DNA of 64,000 nt, taken from positions 1-64,000 of the forward strand of contig CANLMN010000017.1 of assembly GCA_947492105.1 (NCBI GenBank). The letters are read 5' to 3'. The number at the start of each line of letters is the position of its first letter. The stretch's first letter is position 1. Position numbers and translations under genes: made by a program. The notes beneath the pieces are model-generated. The model had not been told where the DNA came from and did not search any database. It was given only the letters and a program-made list of their open reading frames with translations. The stretch is from an uncultured Aquimarina sp. GTDB taxonomy: Bacteria; Bacteroidota; Bacteroidia; Flavobacteriales; Flavobacteriaceae. Positions 53,848 through 62,741 of this stretch are shown piece after piece.

Positions 53848-54606
53848 ATGTCATTTTTTGGAAAAAATATAAAGAAAATACGGAGTGTAAAAAATTTGAG
53901 TCAGCAAGCATTTGCGGACTTATTTGGCTTAAAAAGAGGTACTTTAGGTGCTTATGAAGAGGGTAGGAGTGAGCCAAAAATTGAAACAATTATCAAAATA
54001 GCTAATTATTTTAGCATTCCGATAGGAGATTTTTTGACAAATGAGCTTACGGTAAATGAATTGCTCAAATTCAAAGGAGATCTTACGACTCATGCGGATG
54101 ATATCAAACGAGAGCAATTCGCGATCATACCATGCATTACCGAAAGTATTGCTGGAGATTATATTAGTTTGTATGATAGGAAAAGTTTCTTGAATACTCT
54201 TCCAACCATGCAATTACCAATTAATCCAACAAAAAATTTCAGAGCTTATGTCGTGACAAATTTGGAAATGACAAATCACGACAAAGGGTTTTATCCAAAA
54301 GATATAGTCGTGGGAGAATTTGTCCCAGTCTCGGTGATCAAGAAACTTACGAATGGAACGCTTGTTTTTGCCTTGGTAGAGGGAAAGCTTATTTTTAGGA
54401 GATTGTATATCACAAAAGACACGATTGTCTTACGTGCTGATCATAAGAATATTGACGATGAGCAGTTTCTTGTTGCAGATGTCAAAGAGTTGTGGCGTGT
54501 GCGTTATGTATTCTGTAAGCGTATTCCAGAGTTTGCAGATGCTTTTGAGGATAAGTTGCTGTTGATTGAGCAAGAACTACTCAAAATGAAAGCAAGAATG
54601 GAGTAG
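53848..54606 (+). CDS. XRE-type regulator with LexA/S24-like C-terminus
   Basis: 252 aa. An N-terminal helix-turn-helix (about 10-62, NLSQQAFADLFGLKRGTLGAYEEG). The C-terminal half (about 115-225) has the fold pattern of LexA/CI-type S24 domains: NHDKGFYPKDIVVGEFVPVS, then VEGKLIFRRL and VLRADHKNIDDEQFLVADVKELWRV. The catalytic serine of the G-x-S-M-x-P motif appears as E-M (TNLEMTNHD), so self-cleavage is unlikely; a sensing or dimerisation role remains possible. It is divergent from the flotillin/PspA operon. Confidence 0.85.
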   Translation: MSFFGKNIKKIRSVKNLSQQAFADLFGLKRGTLGAYEEGRSEPKIETIIKIANYFSIPIGDFLTNELTVNELLKFKGDLTTHADDIKREQFAIIPCITESIAGDYISLYDRKSFLNTLPTMQLPINPTKNFRAYVVTNLEMTNHDKGFYPKDIVVGEFVPVSVIKKLTNGTLVFALVEGKLIFRRLYITKDTIVLRADHKNIDDEQFLVADVKELWRVRYVFCKRIPEFADAFEDKLLLIEQELLKMKARME

Positions 54607-54622
54607 TTGCGCTGTTTTATTA

Positions 54623-54678
54623 AAATAAATAGTTTAGGCTTTTTTTGAAAGATCAAAAAAAGCCTAAACTATTTATTT
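54623..54678. terminator. bidirectional terminator, 26-bp perfect stem
   Basis: Two exactly complementary 26-base arms (54623-54648 and 54653-54678) with a 4-nt loop end the regulator transcript on the plus strand and the GH5 transcript on the minus strand. The stem includes seven A-T pairs next to the loop. Confidence 0.85.
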
Positions 54679-54747
54679 ATAAGGAGAAAATTAGTGTAAT
54701 TTTCTTTTGCCATTAATGCAAACCCTTACAATTATACGGAGTGATTC

Positions 54748-56577
54748 TTATTGAATAATGATTTTTTGAGTACGGGTGGATACGTTTTCTACGAGTATTT
54801 TGATGACGTAGACACCAGTTCTTAATTTACCAGAACCATTAAGTTCAAAGCTTTTCGAATCTACTGTTTGTTCATGTACAAGTTGTCCAGTTATATTGTA
54901 TACTTGTACAGTTGTATTGTTTTCTAATGCGTCTAAGGTTACTGTAAACGCTCCCTTTGTAGGGTTAGGGTAGAGATTAGCTTTTGTGGCTTCTGTTTTA
55001 TTTTCTGCAGCAGTTTTTGATGCAACCTTGGATCCAGTTTTTGATGTGGGTACCCTAATTAATCTCCATTTGCTGTGCTTACTCAATGGTGCAGGCAGGC
55101 AGGTCAAGCTATTATTTCTCTGACGTAAGTTACCTAAGTCTTTTGATTTGTTTTCAATACGGTAAACGTTAGAATAGAGGTTGATGACCTTCCACATTTT
55201 GTCAGTATTGGTGTTTTTGCGATTGATAGTGGGGTGGCATTTTACTTTCCCTCTGTTAGGACCTATGTTAACAGGGTCCATAATACCTCTGTTGTAAATT
55301 TTATTGTCAATGTTAAAGTAGCCGTTGCCAACTGCAATGAATTTCCATTGTCTGTCCGGAGCACCGTTATTTTTAATATTCAGGTCAATGTCTAAGCCAT
55401 TAGAGTCAAGATATTTTCCGGTAGCTACATTCTGTAGGTAATAGTTGCCAGCCGTAATATTCCTAGAAGAAGATTGATTTGTAGGGCGTGTTATACTTCC
55501 TCCTTCATTGTTGTTTCTTATTTTTCTTCGAATATATTTTCCAACAGTAGTTAACTGGCCATCTCTCAGTCCAGAATATCCTTTGCCAGGCTGAACAATA
55601 GAGGCTGTTTCATCTTTGTCGCTTACGGCCCAATTGGCGTGACTTATGCCTTTATTTTTCATCCAAGTAAGCCATCTGTCAGTTTCTACAGGGTTGAATC
55701 CTCCGCCTCCATCTGCATCTACAGCTCCCCATTCTGTTACAAAGATAGGGATGCCTTTGTTCATGGCATAATCAGCTCTGTCTCTTAGCCATTTTGTATG
55801 ACTATTGGCATAAAAATGCAATGTATAAGCAGTATTATCGCCACTATCATACACTGGAGAGTCTGCAGCATCATCCACGCGTTGAGAGTAATATCCAGTT
55901 CCGACAATAATTAAATTGTCACTGTCGTATTTTCTAATTTCTTTAATGATGTCATTAGCATAGGGCTTGACAGTGTTTTTCCAGTACTCTTTTTGACCCT
56001 TTCTATTATGATCTTGCGGGCCCACCGGCTCATTGTATATTTCATAAATCAAATTGTCTTTGTCTCCGTAGAGTTGGGCAATGGTTTTAAAGAAAAATTT
56101 AGCTTCAGCTAAGTAGTTCTCAGCATCATGAGAATGCCAATCTACAACAACATAGACTCCGCGCGCAATTGCTGCATCAATTACATTTTTAATTTTGAAT
56201 GTTTGTGTTATTGGACTATCGATATAACCTCTACCTCCGTCCCAAGATTCTTTGACACCCATAGGGATGCGAATTATATCTGTTTTCCAGTCATCTACTA
56301 GGATGTCAACGGCTTGTTCTGTATAATAATTAGAAGATCCTTGGTCTTTAAAACCTCCTGCACTACTCCAGAACAATGAATTTCCTGCTAGAGTGATTTG
56401 TTCTCCATTTTTGTTTACCACTTTGTTTCCACGAATGTTAAGTCGTCCATGTTTTTGGACAATGGTTTGCGAAATCAAATTTGGTGTGTTAACAAAGGCT
56501 AAAGCACAGAGAATTGCCTGAAGTACTAAGGTCTTTTTTAGAACAACTTTGCTTTTGGTCAAAGTATTTTTTTTCAT
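54748..56577 (-). CDS. secreted GH5 cellulase with ricin-type and T9SS sorting domains
   Basis: 609 aa. The signal region (about 1-37) is followed by a GH5 (subfamily 2-like) TIM barrel (about 45-350) with acid/base Glu183 in YEIYNEP and nucleophile Glu282 in VTEWGA. It probably hydrolyses beta-1,4-glucan chains. A ricin-type lectin-like domain (about 377-508, repeated QWKF/KWRL-type strands) may bind carbohydrate. A T9SS type A sorting domain (about 535-609, NLYPNPTKGAFTVT ... GVYVIKI) directs export by the SprA translocon encoded in this window. Normal domain order for flavobacterial cellulases. Confidence 0.93.
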   Translation of the reverse strand: MKKNTLTKSKVVLKKTLVLQAILCALAFVNTPNLISQTIVQKHGRLNIRGNKVVNKNGEQITLAGNSLFWSSAGGFKDQGSSNYYTEQAVDILVDDWKTDIIRIPMGVKESWDGGRGYIDSPITQTFKIKNVIDAAIARGVYVVVDWHSHDAENYLAEAKFFFKTIAQLYGDKDNLIYEIYNEPVGPQDHNRKGQKEYWKNTVKPYANDIIKEIRKYDSDNLIIVGTGYYSQRVDDAADSPVYDSGDNTAYTLHFYANSHTKWLRDRADYAMNKGIPIFVTEWGAVDADGGGGFNPVETDRWLTWMKNKGISHANWAVSDKDETASIVQPGKGYSGLRDGQLTTVGKYIRRKIRNNNEGGSITRPTNQSSSRNITAGNYYLQNVATGKYLDSNGLDIDLNIKNNGAPDRQWKFIAVGNGYFNIDNKIYNRGIMDPVNIGPNRGKVKCHPTINRKNTNTDKMWKVINLYSNVYRIENKSKDLGNLRQRNNSLTCLPAPLSKHSKWRLIRVPTSKTGSKVASKTAAENKTEATKANLYPNPTKGAFTVTLDALENNTTVQVYNITGQLVHEQTVDSKSFELNGSGKLRTGVYVIKILVENVSTRTQKIIIQ

Positions 56578-56984
56578 ATCAAAGGGGGTTGGATTGTATT
56601 TATTTTGACGTAAAATAACTACAAAATATTCGTTAAAAAAAATAAAACTGTAATATTTTTACAGTAAAACCGTATTATGTGTTTTATGTCGATTTTTTAT
56701 GTGTTTTTGGCGAATCTTTGTATGAAAGTGTAAGCAACTTGAGGATGTGTAGATTAGATTTTGAGCTTGTTATCAAACAAAATAGAGCGGGAAACAAGTG
56801 TTTTTATTGCAAGACGAAGAGTCAAAATTTAAGAGCGAACAGTGTCTTGTATGTATCAAAATACGGTGTCTTCAAGCTAGAGTAGCATCAGTTGACGTGT
56901 GTTATGTCTTAGTGTTACGCTATTTTTGACAAAGAACAACCCGTTATCTGCAATTGTTGTTCCTTTGATTTATAATGTTTTTGA
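56578..56984. other. intergenic region upstream of GH5 gene
   Basis: Contains the GH5 promoter region and, at about 56930-56968, an imperfect hairpin (CAAAGAACAAC/GTTGTTCCTTTG). A 68-codon frame at 56679-56885 has no protein-like features. No other element is evident. Confidence 0.5.
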
Positions 56985-58253
56985 TTAAAAGTATTGTCCA
57001 ATACCAAATACAATTCCTCTAGAATTTGATCCGGGTTTGTCTATAAGACCATATCCATAATCAATTCGAAAAGTAGCGTTAAAAATCTTTTTGTGAATAA
57101 AACGTACTCCTAATCCGGGGAATACACGTAGCGTTTCTTCGCTTACCAAATCAGATAAACTACCACCTGGTTTGCGCCAAGATCCAGCATCTATAAAAGC
57201 ATTACCTTGTAGGACAAACCAATTTTTTTCAAATAGAGTTTGTCTATATTCGGTGTTTAGTACTACGGCGGCAGAACCTCGGTCGATGGTGTTACCAACA
57301 CCACGTATATTTAGGTTGTTGTCAACTGCAAATGGGGCAAATGGGGTATCATCATTGGTGGCAGCACCGATACGCCATCTACAGGCCCAGTTTCCTGTAG
57401 CTCCTGTACGACTGTAGTATAAGAAGTCATTCCAGCCAATAACAAAACTAGGTAGGTTAACATCATTTCCGCTGACATATTGGAGGTTTAAATGACTTTG
57501 GAAACCTTCTAAAAGGTAGTATTCAAATTTGACATTGTTGTAGGAGTATAGGGCTTTGATAGCCACTTTGTTTGCTTCTAATTCTTCTGGAATCGAATCC
57601 GGTAGGAGTCCTGTTTTATGTTGATAGAATTCATTAAAAACATTAATTCCAAAACGGATGTTATTTTCAAAATTTAATTGATAACTTGCTAATACTTCAA
57701 AAGAAGCGTTTTCGTATCTAAAATCAGCCATAGAATTTTCAAAAAATACGGGCTCTTCACTGACTAAATTTTGAGCATTCACTTCGAATCCCCATTTCTG
57801 GCTAAAGGCAAAAGGTGCTTTTACACTAGCGCCATAAGAACTATAGATGTCATGCTGATAGAAGGCACCAATGCTAATATTTTGTCCAAAAGCATTGAAT
57901 TCTGAAAGCCCCAAACGAAATGCGAATTCATCATTATTTGCAGTCCATACACTTGTTGTAGGGATTAATGTCAGGTTTTCTACAATCGTGTAAACGACTT
58001 TGTAGTTATTGTCACTTTCTGGGATAACTTTGTAATTAGCTTGTGCAATAGAAGGTAGTCGCGTAATCCAATCAATATCTTTGGCTAATTGTACTGAATC
58101 CAAAACTGCTCCTTCTTTTAATGAAACAATTTTTTTTACAAAAGATGCTTTAGTTTTTTTGTTGCCTGCAATTTCAAAAGTCTTGACAGTAGGCTGTTGT
58201 GCTGTTAGAGTAATGCAAAAGAAATAAAATGCAAGGAGGATGTATTTTTTCAT
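56985..58253 (-). CDS. Omp85/BamA-type outer-membrane protein
   Basis: 422 aa. A signal peptide (MKKYILLAFYFFCITLTAQ) precedes one POTRA domain (about 22-95, VKTFEIAGNKKTKASFVKKI). A beta barrel of the bacterial-surface-antigen family (about 100-422) contains the conserved NIRGVGN motif near 315 (equivalent of the (V/I)RG(F/Y) loop L6) and a C-terminal aromatic strand ending GIGQYF. One POTRA and a short barrel fit a small TamA/FhaC-like assembly or secretion protein. The partner is unknown; it appears monocistronic. Confidence 0.88.
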   Translation of the reverse strand: MKKYILLAFYFFCITLTAQQPTVKTFEIAGNKKTKASFVKKIVSLKEGAVLDSVQLAKDIDWITRLPSIAQANYKVIPESDNNYKVVYTIVENLTLIPTTSVWTANNDEFAFRLGLSEFNAFGQNISIGAFYQHDIYSSYGASVKAPFAFSQKWGFEVNAQNLVSEEPVFFENSMADFRYENASFEVLASYQLNFENNIRFGINVFNEFYQHKTGLLPDSIPEELEANKVAIKALYSYNNVKFEYYLLEGFQSHLNLQYVSGNDVNLPSFVIGWNDFLYYSRTGATGNWACRWRIGAATNDDTPFAPFAVDNNLNIRGVGNTIDRGSAAVVLNTEYRQTLFEKNWFVLQGNAFIDAGSWRKPGGSLSDLVSEETLRVFPGLGVRFIHKKIFNATFRIDYGYGLIDKPGSNSRGIVFGIGQYF

Positions 58254-58329
58254 TTTAAAAAACCGTTTTTATCGTTGTCGGAATTATATGTTGATACTTA
58301 CAAGTCTAGATATTTGTATTGATCTTATT

Positions 58330-58492
58330 ATACCATTTATCCTTTGAATTTACTGGGATAAAATTTTCTTTTTTCGCCTCAACTTCAGTATAAAAATAAA
58401 CCATAACTACTGCTATGCTTGATGTTTCTGCTGAAGCTGAAACAAAAAAATCTTAATGTTTCTTTCCGGTAAATTCAAACAACAAATGGTAT
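58330..58492. repeat. family C palindromic repeat, copy C5
   Basis: 163 bp from ATACCATTTATCC to ACAAATGGTAT, same orientation as C2 and almost identical except a small insertion (ACTGCT) near the centre. The rest of 58254-58643 shows nothing else. Confidence 0.9.
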
Positions 58493-58643
58493 TATTATAA
58501 ATTTTTAAAAAAGCGAAGTTACTCCTTTTTTTGTAGTATGCTACTTGGTGATCTGAATAATCATATTTTTACGAAGGGTGAAAAAGTAAAATAGGCTAGA
58601 ACTGAGAGAAGAAGGGTAAGTGAACCCATAGTGTTTTTATGAA

Positions 58644-59633
58644 TTATTGCTGCACGTAGTGTTTTTGTATAGTTGTTTCTGCAGGTTTGTTTTGTGTGGT
58701 AAAACGATTGTCCTCCATGCCACCTACATGTTCATGATTGTGGAACCATTTCCATAGAAAACCACCAGAAAACCAGTCTTCTGACCAAAAACTATCAAAA
58801 AGCCCTTGAAGTAGTCGTTGCTGCACCTCGTGATTCGTATTTCCCGATTGCCTGCTGGTTTCCCATGGTTTTTTACCAGCATAAGATACACTGCGGTATC
58901 CGTATTCTGTAAAAAGAACAGGTAGGTTGTAATTGTTTTGGAATTCCTTAATGGCTTTTTTATGTGGTTTCCAGCCTGTTAATATCGTCTCTATACTTGG
59001 GTTTTTTTGTGTAGAAATAGGGAAATAAGCATCAATGCCGATGTAGTCTAATTCACACCAGAATGGCATTTTGTTATAGGTGTCCCAGTTAGAAGCATAG
59101 GTGAGTTTTCCTGAATAGATAGTTCTGATTTCTTGTATGAGCCGTTTCCAGTATCGAGGTCTTATCAGAACAAATTTTGATAACTCTGTGCCAATACACA
59201 ATAGGGGTACTTGATGCTGTTCAGCGATTTTGGCGTAGCGTAGAATAAATTCGCGATAAGTTTTTTCGAAAAGTAGCCAATCTTCTTCGGACTTCATGGT
59301 GATGTCTCCGGTAAACTCCCCGTGCCATACCCATAATTGAGGTTTTAGCATAACTTGTATGTTTTGCTCCTGTAGAAGGCGAATAGTTTCGCGAATACCA
59401 ATAACACGCTCTCCCCACCACTGTTTGTCAGTGTCAAAAATAAGACTGGGGTGTTCTAAGTTTTTAATAAAACCAAAGGGCATAACTGCAGCCCAGTTAG
59501 CATGTATTCTTTTTATAGGAAGGATATGGGATTGTTGTATTGGGTCTGGAGACGCAACAAAGCTCACACCATTGATTTTTTGGGATTGTGAGAATCCTTT
59601 AAAACTAAAAATAAAAAAACCACAGCAAACCAT
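58644..59633 (-). CDS. GH113-like glycoside hydrolase
   Basis: 329 aa. The signal-peptide-like start (MVCCGFFIFSFKGFSQS) lacks an N-terminal basic region; the frame extends upstream through IFIKKTINSQK without an ATG, GTG or TTG, so a rarer start (ATT or ATA) is possible. The TIM-barrel domain shows GTELSKF with putative acid/base Glu150, YIGIDAYFP near 197-205, and FTEYGYRS with putative nucleophile Glu243, the pattern of GH113 beta-mannanases. Substrate is inferred. Third gene of a minus-strand cluster with the outer-membrane protein and DUF547 protein upstream. Confidence 0.75.
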   Translation of the reverse strand: MVCCGFFIFSFKGFSQSQKINGVSFVASPDPIQQSHILPIKRIHANWAAVMPFGFIKNLEHPSLIFDTDKQWWGERVIGIRETIRLLQEQNIQVMLKPQLWVWHGEFTGDITMKSEEDWLLFEKTYREFILRYAKIAEQHQVPLLCIGTELSKFVLIRPRYWKRLIQEIRTIYSGKLTYASNWDTYNKMPFWCELDYIGIDAYFPISTQKNPSIETILTGWKPHKKAIKEFQNNYNLPVLFTEYGYRSVSYAGKKPWETSRQSGNTNHEVQQRLLQGLFDSFWSEDWFSGGFLWKWFHNHEHVGGMEDNRFTTQNKPAETTIQKHYVQQ

Positions 59634-59700
59634 GATAATGAATGGTATGCTGCGGTTTTGTATATTTTTTTGAGAATTTATAGTTTTTTTTATAAAAATA

Positions 59701-60648
59701 CTAAAAAAGTGCGCGTAAACCTAGACTAAAGGTTTCTCCAAGTCCGGTGTTATTTCCTCTTACAAAAGTGCCGAATGAGGTTTCCAAATTCAATACTTGA
59801 GTTAGTTGGTATTTAGCTCCAAAACCAACTTGCGTGTAGTTTTGAGAGAAGTTCTCGTTGGATGCATTTGCATTGTCATATCCTATAAGGAATGCCTGCT
59901 GGGTATTCACAAAAATTGTGGATTTTGATGTAGGGAAATAGCTTAAAAAAGCACTTATTGGTAAGAATAAACTGTTATTGGCAAAACGCTCACCCGTATT
60001 TGATGTTAGAGGGTCAGCATCTCTAGATTTTTCACCAAAATTAAATCCAAGGTCTGCTTCTGTAAAAACTTGCCAGTTGCCGCCACCAAAAGTATAGTCA
60101 TAAAAGAATTTGGTTTCCCAAAAATAACTACGCTTGTCTAAGTAGGTTGCATTAGGTATATCTTTGAATAAAGGGATATAAAACGAACTTGTAAAAGAGA
60201 AGTTGCCAATATTTTTGAATGGTTGTACTCTAATTGATGGTGCTATTGTTGTAAGTCCACTTCTAGAATTTGTTAGATTATTTTCAAAGTTGAATACATC
60301 TAAGGCACCTCCACCTTTATTGTTAGAGCGAATTTGAAATATAAGACCTACGTTAACTCGAGAGTTGTTGCTAACACCTGTGTATATTTCATTGGTATTC
60401 GTAAAAAAAGTTGCTCTATCTACAGTTTGTACTTGTCCTTCGCTGTCAGCTTCTCTGGTTTGAGTATACAGGCCATTAAAAAATTTAATATCCCATTGTC
60501 CTTTGCTCAAAAGTTTTGAAGGTGTAAATGTTTGTACATTTGAGCCTTGGGACTCTTCGTTTTCTTGAGCGAGCATTGGTAAGGTGAGGAATGCGAATCC
60601 AATTACCGCAATGCGATTCTTTAGTTTTGATATATAGGAGGTAGTCAT
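59701..60648 (-). CDS. outer-membrane beta-barrel protein
   Basis: 315 aa with a signal peptide (AVIGFAFLTLPMLAQ). Alternating strands run from about residue 45 (WDIKFFNGLYTQT) to the C-terminus ending in Phe (FSLGLRALF), as in outer-membrane porin-like proteins. The Gly-rich loop DPLTSNTGER and an SFGTFVRGNNTGLG segment lie between strands. No named family can be assigned. It is placed between the DUF547 gene (31 bp) and the GH113 gene, so it may export or import a substrate related to them. Confidence 0.65.
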   Translation of the reverse strand: MTTSYISKLKNRIAVIGFAFLTLPMLAQENEESQGSNVQTFTPSKLLSKGQWDIKFFNGLYTQTREADSEGQVQTVDRATFFTNTNEIYTGVSNNSRVNVGLIFQIRSNNKGGGALDVFNFENNLTNSRSGLTTIAPSIRVQPFKNIGNFSFTSSFYIPLFKDIPNATYLDKRSYFWETKFFYDYTFGGGNWQVFTEADLGFNFGEKSRDADPLTSNTGERFANNSLFLPISAFLSYFPTSKSTIFVNTQQAFLIGYDNANASNENFSQNYTQVGFGAKYQLTQVLNLETSFGTFVRGNNTGLGETFSLGLRALF

Positions 60649-60679
60649 ATTGATTTTTTATTTAATTTTTTTCTTTTTT

Positions 60680-61408
60680 TTACTTAGCATCATTTAGCGT
60701 CCAATCGTATGTGTAAAAACCTACTTTGGTTTTTGATGGAATTTGCTCAGATCGATATTTATTCACAAAATCTACTAGAGATTGCCCGTTTTTGGTAAAA
60801 TCACCTTTATACCATTCGAATATTTGAGAAAGTTGAATTTTACCTTTTTCACTGTTGTATTTAGTGAATTTTGCGTTGTTGATAGCTAATTTGGTTTGAC
60901 GAGCTAATTGTTTGTCTAATTTGCTAGGTAAGTAAGCTTCTGCTATAATAGGAGGGCATCCTAGGCCGGCACAAACTAACGCAAAATGGAAGCGAGGTTC
61001 GTTAGGGTAGTTAGCACGTAAGACTTTGTTCTCTAGGTTATTTAGTGTAGTGGATTTTCCTGCTATGGTGTGTTTTTTGCCGTCAAAAAAGCCGTTTATT
61101 TTCATAGGGGATCCAACAGGGTAGGCTTCAACAATTCCTTTGATTACAGAAATATTATAAGCGTTGATGTGGAAGGCTTGAAAAACAGCAGTATTGCTTT
61201 TGTCTACTTTTGCTTCAGCAACCATTTTTACCAGTGCATTGAGTGCAGATGGATCTTTTTTTACTGTAGCGTATTTGACACGTCCATTAACTACAGAAGA
61301 TTTAAAAAATGCGTCTGCCTTTTGGAAAAAAGCATCGTGGGTTTGAGCAATTCCTGCTGTTGTAATAAATATGAGGGCGAATAATATAGTACTTATACGT
61401 GTTTTCAT
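60680..61408 (-). CDS. DUF547-family secreted protein
   Basis: 242 aa with a signal peptide (MKTRISTILFALIFITTAGIAQ). The DUF547 domain (about 75-205) includes FHINAYNISVIKGIVEAYP, LENKVLRANYPNEPRFHFAL and VCAGLGCPPIIAEAYLPSKL; the asparagine/histidine and cysteine positions resemble a transglutaminase-like papain fold, but catalysis is not established for the family. First gene of the cluster with the barrel protein and GH113. Confidence 0.9.
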   Translation of the reverse strand: MKTRISTILFALIFITTAGIAQTHDAFFQKADAFFKSSVVNGRVKYATVKKDPSALNALVKMVAEAKVDKSNTAVFQAFHINAYNISVIKGIVEAYPVGSPMKINGFFDGKKHTIAGKSTTLNNLENKVLRANYPNEPRFHFALVCAGLGCPPIIAEAYLPSKLDKQLARQTKLAINNAKFTKYNSEKGKIQLSQIFEWYKGDFTKNGQSLVDFVNKYRSEQIPSKTKVGFYTYDWTLNDAK

Positions 61409-61478
61409 GATTGAAATTTTATAGTTGAAAAATTGAATTTAATTTAATCGATTATCGGCAATTCAGTCGAAGTAGTGT

Positions 61479-61494
61479 TTCTGTACTTACAGAA
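61479..61494. promoter_or_regulatory. palindrome upstream of the DUF547 gene
   Basis: TTCTGTA and TACAGAA arms flank two bases, a perfect 7-bp inverted repeat about 70 bp upstream of the DUF547 start. The symmetry and place suit an operator; the regulator is unknown. Confidence 0.4.
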
Positions 61495-61586
61495 TTTTTG
61501 AATAAAGAAGGAGCCTGATCTATGTGATCAATAATTATGAAGGGCTATTTTTGTTAAAAATAAAAATGCTTATAAGGTAAAAATAT

Positions 61587-61617
61587 AAATACCTCATGTA
61601 TTAATCATGAGGTATTT
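61587..61617 (-). terminator. minus-strand terminator-like hairpin
   Basis: AAATACCTCATG and CATGAGGTATTT form a 12-bp perfect stem with a 7-nt loop; on the minus strand it is followed by TATATTTTTACC. It may end the MerR-LemA-TPM operon whose last gene stops at 61934. Confidence 0.6.
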
Positions 61618-61697
61618 AAGATAGTTCGAGCTTTTGTAAAATGCTCCTGAAGAGACAACAACATTGTGTGAGGTGTTGTTGTTAAATTTTTTAATTT

Positions 61698-61746
61698 GAT
61701 GCTTTAAAGTTGTATTGGTGTTTGACAATACAACTTTATTAGCATC
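61698..61746. other. long hairpin in the gap after the TPM operon
   Basis: GATGCT...AAAGTTGTATTG pairs with CAATACAACTTT...AGCATC, 18 bp of stem with one internal bulge and an 8-nt loop. It lies 190 bp beyond the last TPM gene on the minus strand. No T tail follows on either strand. Confidence 0.6.
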
Positions 61747-61933
61747 AGTAAAATGATTTGCTCAGAATAGTAAAAAACCGATTTTTAGTTAGTGTCTTGG
61801 TTTAGAATTACTATATTTTTAGGGTTTTTTTCAAAATCCCTTTTTATTGCTTTTCTGATAATTCAAAGATATAGAAGAAGTTTTTCTTTATTTCATATTT
61901 TACAACCGACTTCTTGTGGTAAAACCGTAAAAA

Positions 61934-62740
61934 TCACCAACTACCGCCTGCACCCCCGCCACTAAAGCCGCCGCCGCCGAATCCACCGCTAAATCCGCCT
62001 CCAAATCCACCGCCTTGAGAACGCCCACCAAATCCACCACTACTATAGCTTCCTCTTCCCATGTTACTTAGGATAATGAAGTCTAACAGGCTTTTGCCTT
62101 GAGAGTGATTCTTGCCGTCGTTTCCTTTGTCTCCTCCCTTATTTTTTTTGGATAATGCAATTAGAATAATGATAAAAAAGAAAAAAATGAAAATAAAAGC
62201 TCCAAAAGGAAAATTGGAGTCATTGCGTTGTTGATTTTTTTTGAATGACCCATTGAGAACTTCAAAAATTGCTGTAGTACCCTTGTCTAGGCCTCCATAG
62301 AAATTCCCTTGTTTGAATTCTGGAAGGATTATATTACGTATAATCGTGCCATTGATACCAGCTGTAAGTTTGATTTCTGCAGCATAGCCTGGGGCAATCC
62401 AAATCTTGCGATCATTTTTGGAAATTAAAATAAACACACCATTATCTTCTTTGGCTTGACCAATGCCCCATTTATGTGCCCATTGTACTGCATAGATGCC
62501 AATATCTTCTCCTTGTAAGGATTCTATAGTGGCGACTACAATTTGCGTAGACGTGGTATCTGCATAGTTGATGAGTTTGCGTTCTAAGCTCTTTTTTTCT
62601 GTTGAAGAAAGTATTAGAGCCTCGTCATAGACACTGGTTTGGTTTTTGGGAATTGGCGGAATAGCTCTTTGTGCAAGAATTGTACAGGGAAACAGCCATA
62701 AAATAAGAAAAACCGATTGTAGAAGTGTTTTTTGTCCCAT
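61934..62740 (-). CDS. TPM-domain membrane protein, YgcG type
   Basis: 268 aa. A signal peptide (about 1-23) precedes a TPM domain (about 32-165, SVYDEALILSSTEKKSLERK and GVFILISKNDRKIWIAPGY) exposed to the periplasm, one transmembrane helix (about 182-200), and a Gly/Ser-rich tail ending GGGAGGSW. This is the YgcG architecture, often encoded with LemA. The fold may bind divalent cations or act in photosystem repair in plants; bacterial function is unclear. Third gene after LemA and a second TPM gene. Confidence 0.92.
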   Translation of the reverse strand: MGQKTLLQSVFLILWLFPCTILAQRAIPPIPKNQTSVYDEALILSSTEKKSLERKLINYADTTSTQIVVATIESLQGEDIGIYAVQWAHKWGIGQAKEDNGVFILISKNDRKIWIAPGYAAEIKLTAGINGTIIRNIILPEFKQGNFYGGLDKGTTAIFEVLNGSFKKNQQRNDSNFPFGAFIFIFFFFIIILIALSKKNKGGDKGNDGKNHSQGKSLLDFIILSNMGRGSYSSGGFGGRSQGGGFGGGFSGGFGGGGFSGGGAGGSW

Positions 62741-62741
62741 A

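Noticed and set aside
56679-56885. 68-codon plus-strand frame upstream of the GH5 gene
   Set aside because: Composition is not protein-like, it has no promoter element or partner, and it lies in the promoter region of the divergent gene.
61959-62040. GC-rich repetitive tract as an independent repeat
   Set aside because: It encodes the Gly/Ser-rich tail expected in YgcG-type TPM proteins.
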